Source: Citrobacter freundii ATCC 8090 = MTCC 1658 = NBRC 12681
GTDB taxonomy: Bacteria > Pseudomonadota > Gammaproteobacteria > Enterobacterales > Enterobacteriaceae
Direction of reading: 5' to 3'
Length of the DNA stretch: 64,000 nucleotides
Assembly: GCF_011064845.1 (NCBI RefSeq)
Contig: NZ_CP049015.1
Span: forward strand, 682,001 to 746,000
The translations under genes and the position numbers were made by a program. Of this stretch, positions 19,614 through 28,820 are shown in pieces; within the stretch, counting starts at the first letter, position 1; each line of letters opens with the position of its first letter. Below the pieces are notes generated by a model. The model was not told the DNA's origin, did no database searches, and was given only the letters and a program-made list of their open reading frames with translations.

Positions 19614-20843
19614 GTGTCATTTGATTATCTGAAAACCGCCATTAAGAAAAAGGGTTGTACCCTGCAACAGGTGGCAGATGCCAGTGGCATGACCAAGGGA
19701 TATCTAAGCCAGCTTCTGAATGCCAAAATTAAAAGCCCCAGCGCGCAAAAGCTGGAGGCGTTGCACCGTTTTCTCGGACTGGAGTTTCCGCGCCAGCAGA
19801 AAAATATCGGTGTGGTATTTGGTAAGTTTTATCCGCTGCATACCGGCCATATCTATCTTATCCAGCGCGCCTGTAGTCAGGTTGATGAACTGCATATCAT
19901 CATGGGCTATGACGACACGCGCGATCGCAGCCTGTTTGAAGACAGTGCCATGTCGCAACAGCCTACGGTGCCCGATCGTCTGCGCTGGCTGCTGCAAACC
20001 TTTAAGTATCAGAAAAATATCCGTATTCATGCCTTCAACGAAGAGGGCATGGAGCCGTATCCACACGGTTGGGACGTGTGGAGCAACGGGATCAAAACGT
20101 TTATGCAGGAGAAAGGGATCCAGCCAAACTGGATCTACACCTCTGAAGAATCAGATGCCCCGCAGTATCTCGAACATCTGGGGATCGAAACCGTGCTGGT
20201 GGATCCCAAGCGGACGTTTATGAGCATCAGCGGCGGGCAAATCCGTGAAAACCCGTTTCGCTACTGGGAGTATATTCCGACCGAAGTGAAGCCGTTTTTC
20301 GTGCGCACCGTGGCGATCCTCGGCGGGGAGTCGAGCGGTAAATCGACGCTGGTGAACAAGCTCGCCAACATCTTTAACACCACCAGTGCGTGGGAATATG
20401 GGCGTGATTACGTCTTCTCCCATTTGGGCGGCGACGAGATGGCATTACAGTATTCTGACTACGATAAAATCGCCCTGGGACAAGCACAATACATTGATTT
20501 TGCTGTTAAGTACGCCAATAAAGTGGCGTTCATCGACACCGATTTTGTGACCACTCAGGCTTTCTGCAAAAAGTATGAAGGGCGTGAACACCCGTTTGTG
20601 CAAGCGCTGATTGACGAGTATCGCTTCGACCTGGTTATCCTGCTGGAAAACAACACCCCGTGGGTAGCGGATGGCTTGCGCAGCCTTGGAAGTTCGGTTG
20701 ACAGAAAAGCGTTTCAGACGCTGTTGGTCGAGATGCTGCAGGAGAACAATATCAATTTTGTGCACGTTCAGGAGCCGGACTACGATGGTCGCTTCCTGCG
20801 CTGCGTGGAGCTGGTGAAAGAGTTGATGGGCGAGCAGAGATAG
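19614..20843 (+). CDS. nadR: Trifunctional NAD regulator NadR
   Basis: 409 residues from a GTG at 19614 that follows AGGAGG; the frame is open back into radA and the REP. Three domains: N-terminal helix-turn-helix (about 14-40) that represses nadA, nadB and pncB with NAD bound; NMN adenylyltransferase with GKFYPLHTGH (70-79) and ISGGQIRENP; and C-terminal nicotinamide riboside kinase with Walker A GGESSGKST. All three catalytic parts are intact, so salvage through PnuC is expected. Confidence 0.97.
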   Translation: MSFDYLKTAIKKKGCTLQQVADASGMTKGYLSQLLNAKIKSPSAQKLEALHRFLGLEFPRQQKNIGVVFGKFYPLHTGHIYLIQRACSQVDELHIIMGYDDTRDRSLFEDSAMSQQPTVPDRLRWLLQTFKYQKNIRIHAFNEEGMEPYPHGWDVWSNGIKTFMQEKGIQPNWIYTSEESDAPQYLEHLGIETVLVDPKRTFMSISGGQIRENPFRYWEYIPTEVKPFFVRTVAILGGESSGKSTLVNKLANIFNTTSAWEYGRDYVFSHLGGDEMALQYSDYDKIALGQAQYIDFAVKYANKVAFIDTDFVTTQAFCKKYEGREHPFVQALIDEYRFDLVILLENNTPWVADGLRSLGSSVDRKAFQTLLVEMLQENNINFVHVQEPDYDGRFLRCVELVKELMGEQR

Positions 20844-20850
20844 GTTTTTA

Positions 20851-20935
20851 ATGCCGGATGCGCTGCGCTTATCCGGCCTACAAGTCGCACTAACCTCGTA
20901 GGCCGGATGTGGCATCACGCCGCCATCCGGCGCTT
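20851..20935. repeat. BIME between nadR and ettA
   Basis: Two facing REP units (GCCGGATGCGCTGCGCTTATCCGGCCTAC is the first; GTAGGCCGGATGTGGC...CCATCCGGC the second) at the convergent nadR/ettA junction. Confidence 0.88.
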
Positions 20936-20943
20936 AACGCTAA

Positions 20944-22611
20944 TTACTTAGAAATACGCTTGTACTTAATACGCTTCGGCTCCAGCGCATCGGCGCCCAG
21001 CGTGCGTTTCTTGTACTCTTCGTATTCGGTAAAGTTACCTTCGAAGAACTCAACCTTACCCTCATCCTGGTAATCCAGAATGTGGGTCGCGATACGGTCA
21101 AGGAACCAACGGTCGTGCGAGATAACCATCGCGCAGCCCGGGAACTCCAGCAGGGCGTTTTCCAGCGCGCGCAGGGTTTCGATATCCAGGTCGTTGGTTG
21201 GTTCATCGAGCAGCAGCATGTTGCCGCCAACTTGCAGCAGCTTCGCCAGGTGCAGACGACCACGCTCACCGCCGGACAGCTCGCCAACGCGTTTACCCTG
21301 ATCCACACCTTTGAAGTTGAAGCGGCCCACGTAGGCACGGCTTGGCATTTCGGTGTTGCCGATCTTCATGATATCCAGCCCGCCGGACACTTCTTCCCAC
21401 ACGGTTTTGCTGTTGTCCATGGCGTCACGGAACTGGTCAACGGAGGCCAGTTTGACGGTTTCACCCAGCGTGATGGTACCGCTGTCAGGCTGTTCCTGGC
21501 CGGACATCATACGGAACAGGGTTGATTTACCCGCACCGTTCGGACCGATGATGCCGACGATAGCGCCTTTCGGTACAGAGAAGCTCAGGTCGTCAATCAG
21601 CACGCGATCGCCGTAGGATTTACGCAGATTGGTAACTTCAACGACTTTATCGCCCAGACGTGCTCCAGGTGGGATAAACAATTCGTTGGTTTCGTTACGT
21701 TTCTGGTATTCAGTGTTGTTCAGCTCTTCAAAGCGTGCCAGACGGGCTTTGCCCTTAGACTGACGGCCTTTCGCGCCCTGACGAACCCACTCCAGCTCTT
21801 TCTCAATGGATTTACGGCGAGCCGCTTCCTGAGAGGCTTCCTGGGCCAGACGCTGATCTTTCTGCTCCAGCCAGGAAGAGTAGTTACCTTCCCATGGAAT
21901 ACCTTCACCACGGTCCAGCTCCAGGATCCAGCCGGCAACGTTGTCGAGGAAGTAACGGTCGTGGGTAATCGCCACCACGGTACCTTCGAAGTCGTGCAGG
22001 AAGCGTTCCAGCCACGCGACGGATTCGGCGTCCAGGTGGTTAGTCGGTTCGTCGAGCAGCAGCATGTCTGGTTTTTCCAGCAGCAGGCGGCACAGCGCGA
22101 CGCGGCGGCGTTCACCACCGGAGAGATTCTCAATTTTAGCGTCCCAGTCCGGCAGACGCAGGGCGTCAGCGGCACGCTCAAGCTGCACGTTCAGGTTATG
22201 ACCGTCGTGCGCCTGAATGATCTCTTCAAACTTGCCCTGCTGTGCGGCCAGCTTATCGAAGTCAGCGTCCGGTTCGGCGTACTTGGCGTACACTTCATCC
22301 AGACCTTTCAGCGCGTTAACCACTTCGGCAACCGCTTCTTCCACGGATTCACGAACGGTATGTTCCGGGTTCAGTTTTGGTTCCTGTGGCAGGTAACCGA
22401 TTTTAATGCCAGGCTGTGGGCGAGCTTCACCTTCGATATCAGTATCAATACCGGCCATGATGCGCAGCAGGGTAGATTTACCCGCACCGTTCAGACCGAG
22501 AACACCGATTTTGGCGCCAGGGAAGAAGCTCAGTGAGATGTTTTTAAGAATATGACGTTTCGGCGGAACGACCTTGCCGACACGATGCATGGTATAAACG
22601 AATTGGGCCAC
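20944..22611 (-). CDS. ettA: Energy-dependent translational throttle protein EttA
   Basis: 555 residues. ABC-F ATPase that binds the ribosomal E site and gates the first elongation step according to ATP/ADP ratio. Two ABC domains: Walker A GLNGAGKST at 39-47 and GPNGAGKST in the second half, signatures LSGGERRRVA and LSGGERGRLH, with the P-site interaction linker (KGRQSKGKARLARFEEL) between them. No membrane segments. The upstream side holds an ERIC element. Confidence 0.97.
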   Translation of the reverse strand: MAQFVYTMHRVGKVVPPKRHILKNISLSFFPGAKIGVLGLNGAGKSTLLRIMAGIDTDIEGEARPQPGIKIGYLPQEPKLNPEHTVRESVEEAVAEVVNALKGLDEVYAKYAEPDADFDKLAAQQGKFEEIIQAHDGHNLNVQLERAADALRLPDWDAKIENLSGGERRRVALCRLLLEKPDMLLLDEPTNHLDAESVAWLERFLHDFEGTVVAITHDRYFLDNVAGWILELDRGEGIPWEGNYSSWLEQKDQRLAQEASQEAARRKSIEKELEWVRQGAKGRQSKGKARLARFEELNNTEYQKRNETNELFIPPGARLGDKVVEVTNLRKSYGDRVLIDDLSFSVPKGAIVGIIGPNGAGKSTLFRMMSGQEQPDSGTITLGETVKLASVDQFRDAMDNSKTVWEEVSGGLDIMKIGNTEMPSRAYVGRFNFKGVDQGKRVGELSGGERGRLHLAKLLQVGGNMLLLDEPTNDLDIETLRALENALLEFPGCAMVISHDRWFLDRIATHILDYQDEGKVEFFEGNFTEYEEYKKRTLGADALEPKRIKYKRISK

Positions 22612-22634
22612 GTTGGACTCGCCTCTATGTTTAT

Positions 22635-22751
22635 CCCGTCATACTTCAAGCCGCAGATGCGTTGGCTGTGTCGTTCACCCCAGTCACGTACTTTTGTACG
22701 CTCAGGGGATTCACTTCCTCGCCGCCTTGCTGCAACTTGAATTATTTAGGG
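22635..22751. repeat. ERIC element
   Basis: About 117 bp with the conserved ERIC core: TTCACCCCAGTCACGTACTT and CGCTCAGGGGATTCAC, flanked by complementary ends CATACTTCAAG...CTTGAATTA. Slightly shorter than the usual 127-bp unit. It lies between the divergent ettA and slt genes, 24 bp upstream of the ettA start, so it must be in or next to the ettA promoter/leader. Confidence 0.93.
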
Positions 22752-22942
22752 CTAATTATTGGTAAATAGTTATCAAAGGCGAAGTGTAGCCTTTTTCATT
22801 GTCCAATCCCAGCCAGCAGATCCCACTCGCAACAAAAGTAAAAAAGTGTCCGTGACGTGGCGCATTCTGCAATGTCTGGTTAGCATGAATGAATTAAGCG
22901 GCATGATGCTGCACAGACGTAACATGAGAAGAGGAAGAGCTT

Positions 22943-24880
22943 GTGGACAAAGCCAAACAATTTACCTGGCGCCTGCTGGCTGCCAGCGTATGTCTGCTGA
23001 CGGTCAGTCAAGTAGCGCGAGCGGATTCCCTGGATGAGCAGCGCAATCGCTATGCGCAAATTAAGCAGGCCTGGGATAACCGGCAGATGGATGTCGTAGA
23101 GCAGATGATGCCTGGCCTGAAGAACTATCCTCTGTATCCTTATCTGGAATATCGCCAGATCACTGACGATCTGATGAATCAGCCCACCATTACCGTCACC
23201 AATTTTGTGCGCGCCAACCCGACGCTGCCCCCGGCGCGTACTCTGCAATCTCGTTTCGTGAATGAACTGGCGCGCCGCGAAGACTGGCGTGGGCTGCTGG
23301 CGTTCAGTCCGGAAAAACCGGGCACCACCGAAGCGCAATGTAACTATTACTTCGCGAAATGGAGTACCGGACAAACTGAAGAAGCCTGGCAGGGGGCGAA
23401 AGAACTGTGGCTGAGCGGAAAAAGTCAGCCGAACGCCTGTGACAAATTATTCGGCGTATGGCGTGCCTCAGGCACCCAGGATCCGCTGGCGTATCTGGAG
23501 CGTATTCGTCTGGCGATGAAAGCCGGGAATACCGGACTGGTCACGGCGTTGGCCGGACAGATGCCCGCGCAATACCAAACCATTGCTTCAGCGATCATCG
23601 CGCTGGCCAACGATCCGAATTCGGTAATGACCTTTGCTCGCACCACCGGCGCAACGGATTTCACCCGACAGATGGCGGCGGTCGCCTTTGCCAGCGTGGC
23701 GCGTCAGGATGTGGAGAATGCCCGCCTGATGATCCCTTCCCTGGTGCAGGCGCAACAGCTGAATGACGAGCAAACCCAGGAGCTGCGCGACATTGTCGCC
23801 TGGCGTCTGATGGGCAATGACGTTACCGACGAGCAGGCCAAATGGCGTGATGATGCGATTATGCGCTCCAACTCCACCTCGCTTGTGGAGCGCCGGGTGC
23901 GCATGGCGCTGGGAACCGGCGATCGTCGTGGCCTGAATACCTGGCTGGCGCGTCTGCCAATGGAAGCCAAAGAAAAAGATGAGTGGCGCTACTGGCAAGC
24001 GGATCTGCTGCTGGAGCGCGGACGCGATGCGGAAGCCAAAGAGATCCTGCACCAACTCATGCAGCAGCGCGGTTTCTATCCGATGGTGGCGGCACAGCGC
24101 CTGGGCGAAGAGTACGAGCTGAAAGTGGATAAAGCACCAGCTAACGTTGATTCTGCGCTGACTCAGGGCCCGGAAATGGCACGCGTACGCGAGCTAATGT
24201 ACTGGAACATGGATAATACCGCGCGCAGTGAATGGGCGAATCTGGTCACCAGCCGTACCAAGTCCGAGCAGGCTCAGTTGGCGCGTTACGCGTTCAACAA
24301 TCACTGGTGGGATCTAAGCGTTCAGGCGACGATCGCCGGAAAGTTGTGGGATCATCTGGAAGAGCGATTCCCGTTGGCCTATAAAGATCTTTTTACCCGT
24401 TACACCAGCGGCAAGGATATTCAGCCAAGCTATGCGATGGCGATAGCGCGTCAGGAAAGCGCCTGGAACCCGAAAGTGAAATCACCGGTTGGCGCAAGCG
24501 GGCTGATGCAGATTATGCCGGGTACGGCGACGCATACGGTGAAAATGTTCTCGATTCCAGGTTACAGCAGTCCGAGCCAGCTATTGGATCCTGATACCAA
24601 CATCAACATCGGAACCAGCTATTTGCAGTACGTGTATCAGCAATTTGGCAATAACCGCATCTTTGCGTCAGCAGCCTATAACGCCGGTCCGGGACGCGTT
24701 CGCACCTGGCTTGGCAATAGCGCTGGCCGCATTGATGCCGTCGCGTTTGTCGAGAGCATTCCATTCTCAGAGACGCGTGGTTATGTGAAGAACGTGCTGG
24801 CTTACGATGCGTACTATCGCTATTTCCTCGGCGATAAACCGGAGTTGATGAGCGACGCAGAATGGCAACGTCGTTACTGA
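22943..24880 (+). CDS. slt: Soluble lytic murein transglycosylase Slt70
   Basis: 645 residues from a GTG at 22943, the E. coli length. Signal peptide of about 27 residues ending ARA. The mature protein is a doughnut of alpha-helical superhelix repeats (about 30-450) followed by a goose-lysozyme-like SLT domain. The catalytic Glu is in ARQESAWNPK (Glu478 of the mature E. coli protein); GASGLMQIMPGTA and AAYNAGPGRV are family motifs. It cleaves glycan strands to 1,6-anhydromuropeptides in the periplasm. Confidence 0.97.
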   Translation: MDKAKQFTWRLLAASVCLLTVSQVARADSLDEQRNRYAQIKQAWDNRQMDVVEQMMPGLKNYPLYPYLEYRQITDDLMNQPTITVTNFVRANPTLPPARTLQSRFVNELARREDWRGLLAFSPEKPGTTEAQCNYYFAKWSTGQTEEAWQGAKELWLSGKSQPNACDKLFGVWRASGTQDPLAYLERIRLAMKAGNTGLVTALAGQMPAQYQTIASAIIALANDPNSVMTFARTTGATDFTRQMAAVAFASVARQDVENARLMIPSLVQAQQLNDEQTQELRDIVAWRLMGNDVTDEQAKWRDDAIMRSNSTSLVERRVRMALGTGDRRGLNTWLARLPMEAKEKDEWRYWQADLLLERGRDAEAKEILHQLMQQRGFYPMVAAQRLGEEYELKVDKAPANVDSALTQGPEMARVRELMYWNMDNTARSEWANLVTSRTKSEQAQLARYAFNNHWWDLSVQATIAGKLWDHLEERFPLAYKDLFTRYTSGKDIQPSYAMAIARQESAWNPKVKSPVGASGLMQIMPGTATHTVKMFSIPGYSSPSQLLDPDTNINIGTSYLQYVYQQFGNNRIFASAAYNAGPGRVRTWLGNSAGRIDAVAFVESIPFSETRGYVKNVLAYDAYYRYFLGDKPELMSDAEWQRRY

Positions 24881-24904
24881 TCGTGTCGATTGTGTTATGC
24901 TATC

Positions 24905-25296
<392 letters not shown>

Positions 25297-25299
25297 TCC

Positions 25300-25335
25300 G
25301 CCGGATGTGGCTTTGCCTTATCCGGCCTACGATTG
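25300..25335. repeat. REP unit after trpR
   Basis: GCCGGATGTGGC...CTTATCCGGCCTAC at the convergent trpR/yjjX junction; a second half-unit CATCCGGC lies at about 25339-25345. Confidence 0.8.
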
Positions 25336-25351
25336 AACATCCGGCACAATG

Positions 25352-25867
25352 CTATAAATACACCGCGTTATGAAACGGGCTGAGCGCCAGAATCACCGCC
25401 TGGTGGTAGACGCTCGAACGCGTCAGCTTACCCGCGGTAAAGACGCCGATTGCGCCCTCTTTACGGCCAATCTCATCAATACCTGTATAGTCCGACATCA
25501 CCGGGCCGAGTGCTTCACCTTTGCGGACTCTGTCGAGAATGACAGCAGGCAATGGCAGCGTGGCTGAACGGGCTTCACCGCGCTGGATGCCGTTATCAAT
25601 CACCACCCAACTGAAGGTGGCATCGTCGTCAATTCCTGCTTCAATGGCGACCCAGAAATCAGCCTGTGGGTGCTGGCGGCGAGCGTTATCAACGCGATTT
25701 CGTGCGCCAGTGCGCGTTTCCTGGTTTCCGAAAGGTTGTTCCGGCACGCCACTCTCGACGGCGACGGGTTCAATATGGCAGGATCCTTCCCCGAAAATCT
25801 CTTCAAATGCCCGCAGAATTGCCTGAATTTTGGCAGGATTGGTGGTCGCAGAGATAACCTTGTGCAT
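25352..25867 (-). CDS. yjjX: Inosine/xanthosine triphosphatase YjjX
   Basis: 171 residues. House-cleaning NTPase that hydrolyses ITP and XTP (and oxidised GTP in some reports) to prevent their use in nucleic acids. N-terminal [14 protein letters not shown] is the nucleotide-binding motif of the family; [13 protein letters not shown] and WVAIEAGID follow. Divergent from gpmB with a 52-bp gap. Confidence 0.95.
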   Translation of the reverse strand: MHKVISATTNPAKIQAILRAFEEIFGEGSCHIEPVAVESGVPEQPFGNQETRTGARNRVDNARRQHPQADFWVAIEAGIDDDATFSWVVIDNGIQRGEARSATLPLPAVILDRVRKGEALGPVMSDYTGIDEIGRKEGAIGVFTAGKLTRSSVYHQAVILALSPFHNAVYL

Positions 25868-25919
25868 AATTAAGCTCAGTTTGAAAATTCATCGCATCGC
25901 AGTATAACGGAAAAAAAGC

Positions 25920-26567
25920 ATGTTACAGGTATACCTTGTTCGCCATGGCGAAACGCAGTGGAACGCCGAGCGACGTATTCAAGGCCAGTCAGACAGCCCA
26001 CTAACCGCTAAAGGTGAACAGCAAGCCATGCAGGTGGGTGAACGCGCTCGCTCGTTTGGTATTACGCATGTCATCAGTAGCGATCTTGGTCGTACACGAC
26101 GCACCGCAGAAATCATCGCCCAGGCCTGTGGCTGTGATATCACCTATGACTCCCGTCTGCGCGAGCTAAATATGGGTGTGCTGGAAAAACGTCACATCGA
26201 TACGCTGACGCCGGAGGAAGAGGGCTGGCGTCGCCAGTTGGTGAACGGTACGGTGGATGGGCGTATCCCTGAAGGGGAATCGATGCAGGAATTGAGCGAT
26301 CGCGTCAACGCAGCGCTGGCATCCTGTCTGGAATTGCCGCCGGGAAGTCGTCCGCTGCTGGTCAGTCACGGTATCGCGCTGGGTTGCCTGGTGAGTACAA
26401 TTCTTGGATTACCGGCATGGGCTGAACGTCGCTTGCGTCTGCGCAACTGTTCTATTTCTCGCGTTGATTACCAGGAAAGCTTATGGCTGGCGCCGGGATG
26501 GGTCGTTGAAACGGCAGGGGACATCTCACATCTGGACGCCCCTGCGTTGGATGAACTACAGCGCTAG
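25920..26567 (+). CDS. gpmB: Histidine phosphatase family protein GpmB/YtjC
   Basis: 215 residues. Phosphoglycerate-mutase-like fold with LVRHGETQWN at 6-15, catalytic His9. A second His is in LLVSHGIALG. Named gpmB by similarity, but E. coli work supports a phosphatase role (for example on mannosylglycerate-type or serine metabolism substrates) rather than glycolytic mutase activity, so the exact substrate is open. The last four bases overlap the convergent rob stop. Confidence 0.92.
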   Translation: MLQVYLVRHGETQWNAERRIQGQSDSPLTAKGEQQAMQVGERARSFGITHVISSDLGRTRRTAEIIAQACGCDITYDSRLRELNMGVLEKRHIDTLTPEEEGWRRQLVNGTVDGRIPEGESMQELSDRVNAALASCLELPPGSRPLLVSHGIALGCLVSTILGLPAWAERRLRLRNCSISRVDYQESLWLAPGWVVETAGDISHLDAPALDELQR

Positions 26568-27433
26568 CGGCGAATCGGAATCAGGAATTCGCAGCGCAGG
26601 TTGATCGGGCGATCTCCCGCTTTGGCATCTTCTGCCGGGTAATATCGCTCGATATCCTGTCCTTTACGGCGCGTCAGGTTCAGCATTGGCATGCATGTGC
26701 CGTAAACCGTCAGGATAAACTCTTGCACGCCGGTTCCCAGCCCTTCGTAGGTAAACATCACGTACTCGCCACCCTGTAACAGGATAGGCTGCGCCGACGG
26801 CACATAGCCATTGGCCTGTTCCGGCGTCAGTGCAGTGGTGTAAAACACTTCCTGCTCGTCATCTTTTTCAATGCTCGGACGCGTTTCGTTAAGCCCGTAC
26901 AGGACTGGCGGGATCGCAGGAGCCTGACTGAGGAAGTCGCGCCAGAACTGAATACGCATTTCATGACGGAAATCTGAAATCTGTTCCAGCGAGCAGGAAT
27001 AGCTTTGCGTGGTGCCGAGTAGTTGCGTATCTTCCAGGGTGACAAACTCGTGCGCAGGCATCGCAAATTCACCTAGGCGCATTGGCGGGCGAATACCAAA
27101 CGCACTCCATTCCGGGGAGCGACGATACAGCGCAGGCGTTTGGGAAAACTGTTTCTTGAACGCGCGAGTAAAGGTTTGTTGAGAGTCGAAGCGATATTGC
27201 AGCGCAATATCCAAAATTGGGCGCGCAGTCAGGCGCAGCGCCACTGCAGATTTCGATAAACGACGGGCGCGGATATAGGCGCCAATAGCATGGCCCGTCA
27301 CGTCCTTAAACATTCTCTGCAGGTGCCACTTGGAATAGCCCGCTTTTGCCGCCACATTGTCAAGCGACAAAGGCTGATCCAGATGACCTTCCAGCCAGAT
27401 TAATAGGTCGCGAATAATGCCAGCCTGATCCAT
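26564..27433 (-). CDS. rob: Transcriptional activator Rob (AraC/XylS family)
   Basis: 289 residues. N-terminal AraC-type DNA-binding domain with two helix-turn-helix units (about 20-105: SLDNVAAKAGYSKWHLQRMF and PILDIALQYRFDSQQTF), then a GyrI-like C-terminal ligand domain. Activates the mar/sox/rob regulon (efflux, porin control) after binding bile salts or dipyridyl. A constitutive, abundant protein in E. coli. Confidence 0.97.
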   Translation of the reverse strand: MDQAGIIRDLLIWLEGHLDQPLSLDNVAAKAGYSKWHLQRMFKDVTGHAIGAYIRARRLSKSAVALRLTARPILDIALQYRFDSQQTFTRAFKKQFSQTPALYRRSPEWSAFGIRPPMRLGEFAMPAHEFVTLEDTQLLGTTQSYSCSLEQISDFRHEMRIQFWRDFLSQAPAIPPVLYGLNETRPSIEKDDEQEVFYTTALTPEQANGYVPSAQPILLQGGEYVMFTYEGLGTGVQEFILTVYGTCMPMLNLTRRKGQDIERYYPAEDAKAGDRPINLRCEFLIPIRR

Positions 27434-27644
27434 AAAATATCCTCATCCTTTCAACAACGAGTACCTGACGTCAGGTATGAGGATAATAGCATTTTTTGCT
27501 GTTTTAGCATTCAGTGTTTTTTTTGCTCATAAATGCTTTTTTCGGACATACGAAAGCGTGATTATTGTAATCCTGTGATCTGTATACGTTTTATCTTAGA
27601 ATGTCGAATAATTGCACAGAGTAACTTTTAAAAATGGTAACAAT

Positions 27645-28118
27645 ATGAAATATAAGAGCTTAGTCATTTCCTCAATTCTGCTGATGTTGGCGCAGGTTGC
27701 CCATGCGGAGCAGATTGGATCTGTCGATACGGTGTTCAAAATGTTCGGCCCGGATCATAAAATTGTGGTCGAAGCGTTTGACGATCCGGATGTTACCAAC
27801 GTGACCTGCTACGTGAGTCGGGCGAAGACTGGCGGCATCAAAGGTGGTCTGGGGCTGGCGGAAGATACCTCCGATGCCGCCATTTCCTGCCAGCAGGTTG
27901 GGCCGGTAGAACTGAGCGACAGAATCAAGAACGGTAAAGCTCAGGGCGAAGTGGTATTTAAAAAACGTACCTCGCTGGTGTTTAAATCTTTACAGGTCGT
28001 GCGTTTTTACGATGCGAAACGTAATGCGCTGGCCTATCTGGCTTATTCAGATAAAGTCGTCGATGGATCGCCCAAAAATGCCATTAGCGCGGTACCCATC
28101 ATGCCGTGGCGGCAATAA
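27645..28118 (+). CDS. creA: CreA family periplasmic protein
   Basis: 157 residues from the ATG at 27645; the frame is open to 27612 but this start gives the E. coli length. Signal peptide (about 1-21, ending AHA), then a small domain with two cysteines (VTCYVSR, ISCQQ) that could form a disulphide. Function unknown. First gene of creABCD; creB follows after 12 bp. Confidence 0.94.
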   Translation: MKYKSLVISSILLMLAQVAHAEQIGSVDTVFKMFGPDHKIVVEAFDDPDVTNVTCYVSRAKTGGIKGGLGLAEDTSDAAISCQQVGPVELSDRIKNGKAQGEVVFKKRTSLVFKSLQVVRFYDAKRNALAYLAYSDKVVDGSPKNAISAVPIMPWRQ

Positions 28119-28130
28119 TAAGGAAGCACA

Positions 28131-28820
28131 ATGCAACAGCCGTTGATCTGGTTGGTTGAGGATGAGCAGGGAATCGCTGATACGCTTATCTACATGCTGC
28201 AGCAAGAGGGGTTTAGCGTAGAGGCGTTTGAGCGCGGATTTCCCGTGCTGGAGAAATCTCGCCAGCAATGCCCTGATGCCATCATTCTGGATGTCGGGCT
28301 ACCGGATATAAGCGGTTTTGAACTGTGCCGACGTTTACTTGAACGCCACCCGGCGTTGCCGATCATGTTTCTGACCGCACGCAGCGATGAAGTGGATCGC
28401 CTGTTGGGGCTGGAAATTGGCGCGGATGACTATGTTGCCAAGCCTTTCTCGCCGCGTGAAGTGTGCGCTCGTGTGCGTACGCTGCTGCGGCGGGTGCAAA
28501 AATTCTCCACGCCTTCATTGACAACGCGCTGTGGGGATTTTGAACTTAATGAGCTGGCCGCGCAGATTACCTGGTTCGGCATGCCGTTGAACCTGACGCG
28601 CTATGAATTCCTGCTGCTGAAAACACTGCTGATGTCGCCGGGACGTATTTACTCCCGCCAACAACTGATGGATTTAGTCTGGGCCGATGCGCAGGATACC
28701 TTTGACAGAACGGTCGATACCCACATCAAAACGCTGCGCGCCAAGCTGAGGGCCATCAACCCCGAGCTTTCCCCCATCAACACGCATCGCGGTATGGGAT
28801 ACAGCCTGAGGAGCGCCTGA
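28131..28820 (+). CDS. creB: Response regulator CreB
   Basis: 229 residues. OmpR-family regulator: receiver domain with acidic pair Glu10-Asp11, phospho-acceptor Asp54 (ILDVGLP) and Lys in AKPFSP; then a winged-helix DNA-binding domain from about 128. It binds tandem TTCAC repeats (cre tags). Stop and creC start overlap (position 28820), showing coupling. A perfect tag occurs before creD. Confidence 0.97.
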   Translation: MQQPLIWLVEDEQGIADTLIYMLQQEGFSVEAFERGFPVLEKSRQQCPDAIILDVGLPDISGFELCRRLLERHPALPIMFLTARSDEVDRLLGLEIGADDYVAKPFSPREVCARVRTLLRRVQKFSTPSLTTRCGDFELNELAAQITWFGMPLNLTRYEFLLLKTLLMSPGRIYSRQQLMDLVWADAQDTFDRTVDTHIKTLRAKLRAINPELSPINTHRGMGYSLRSA

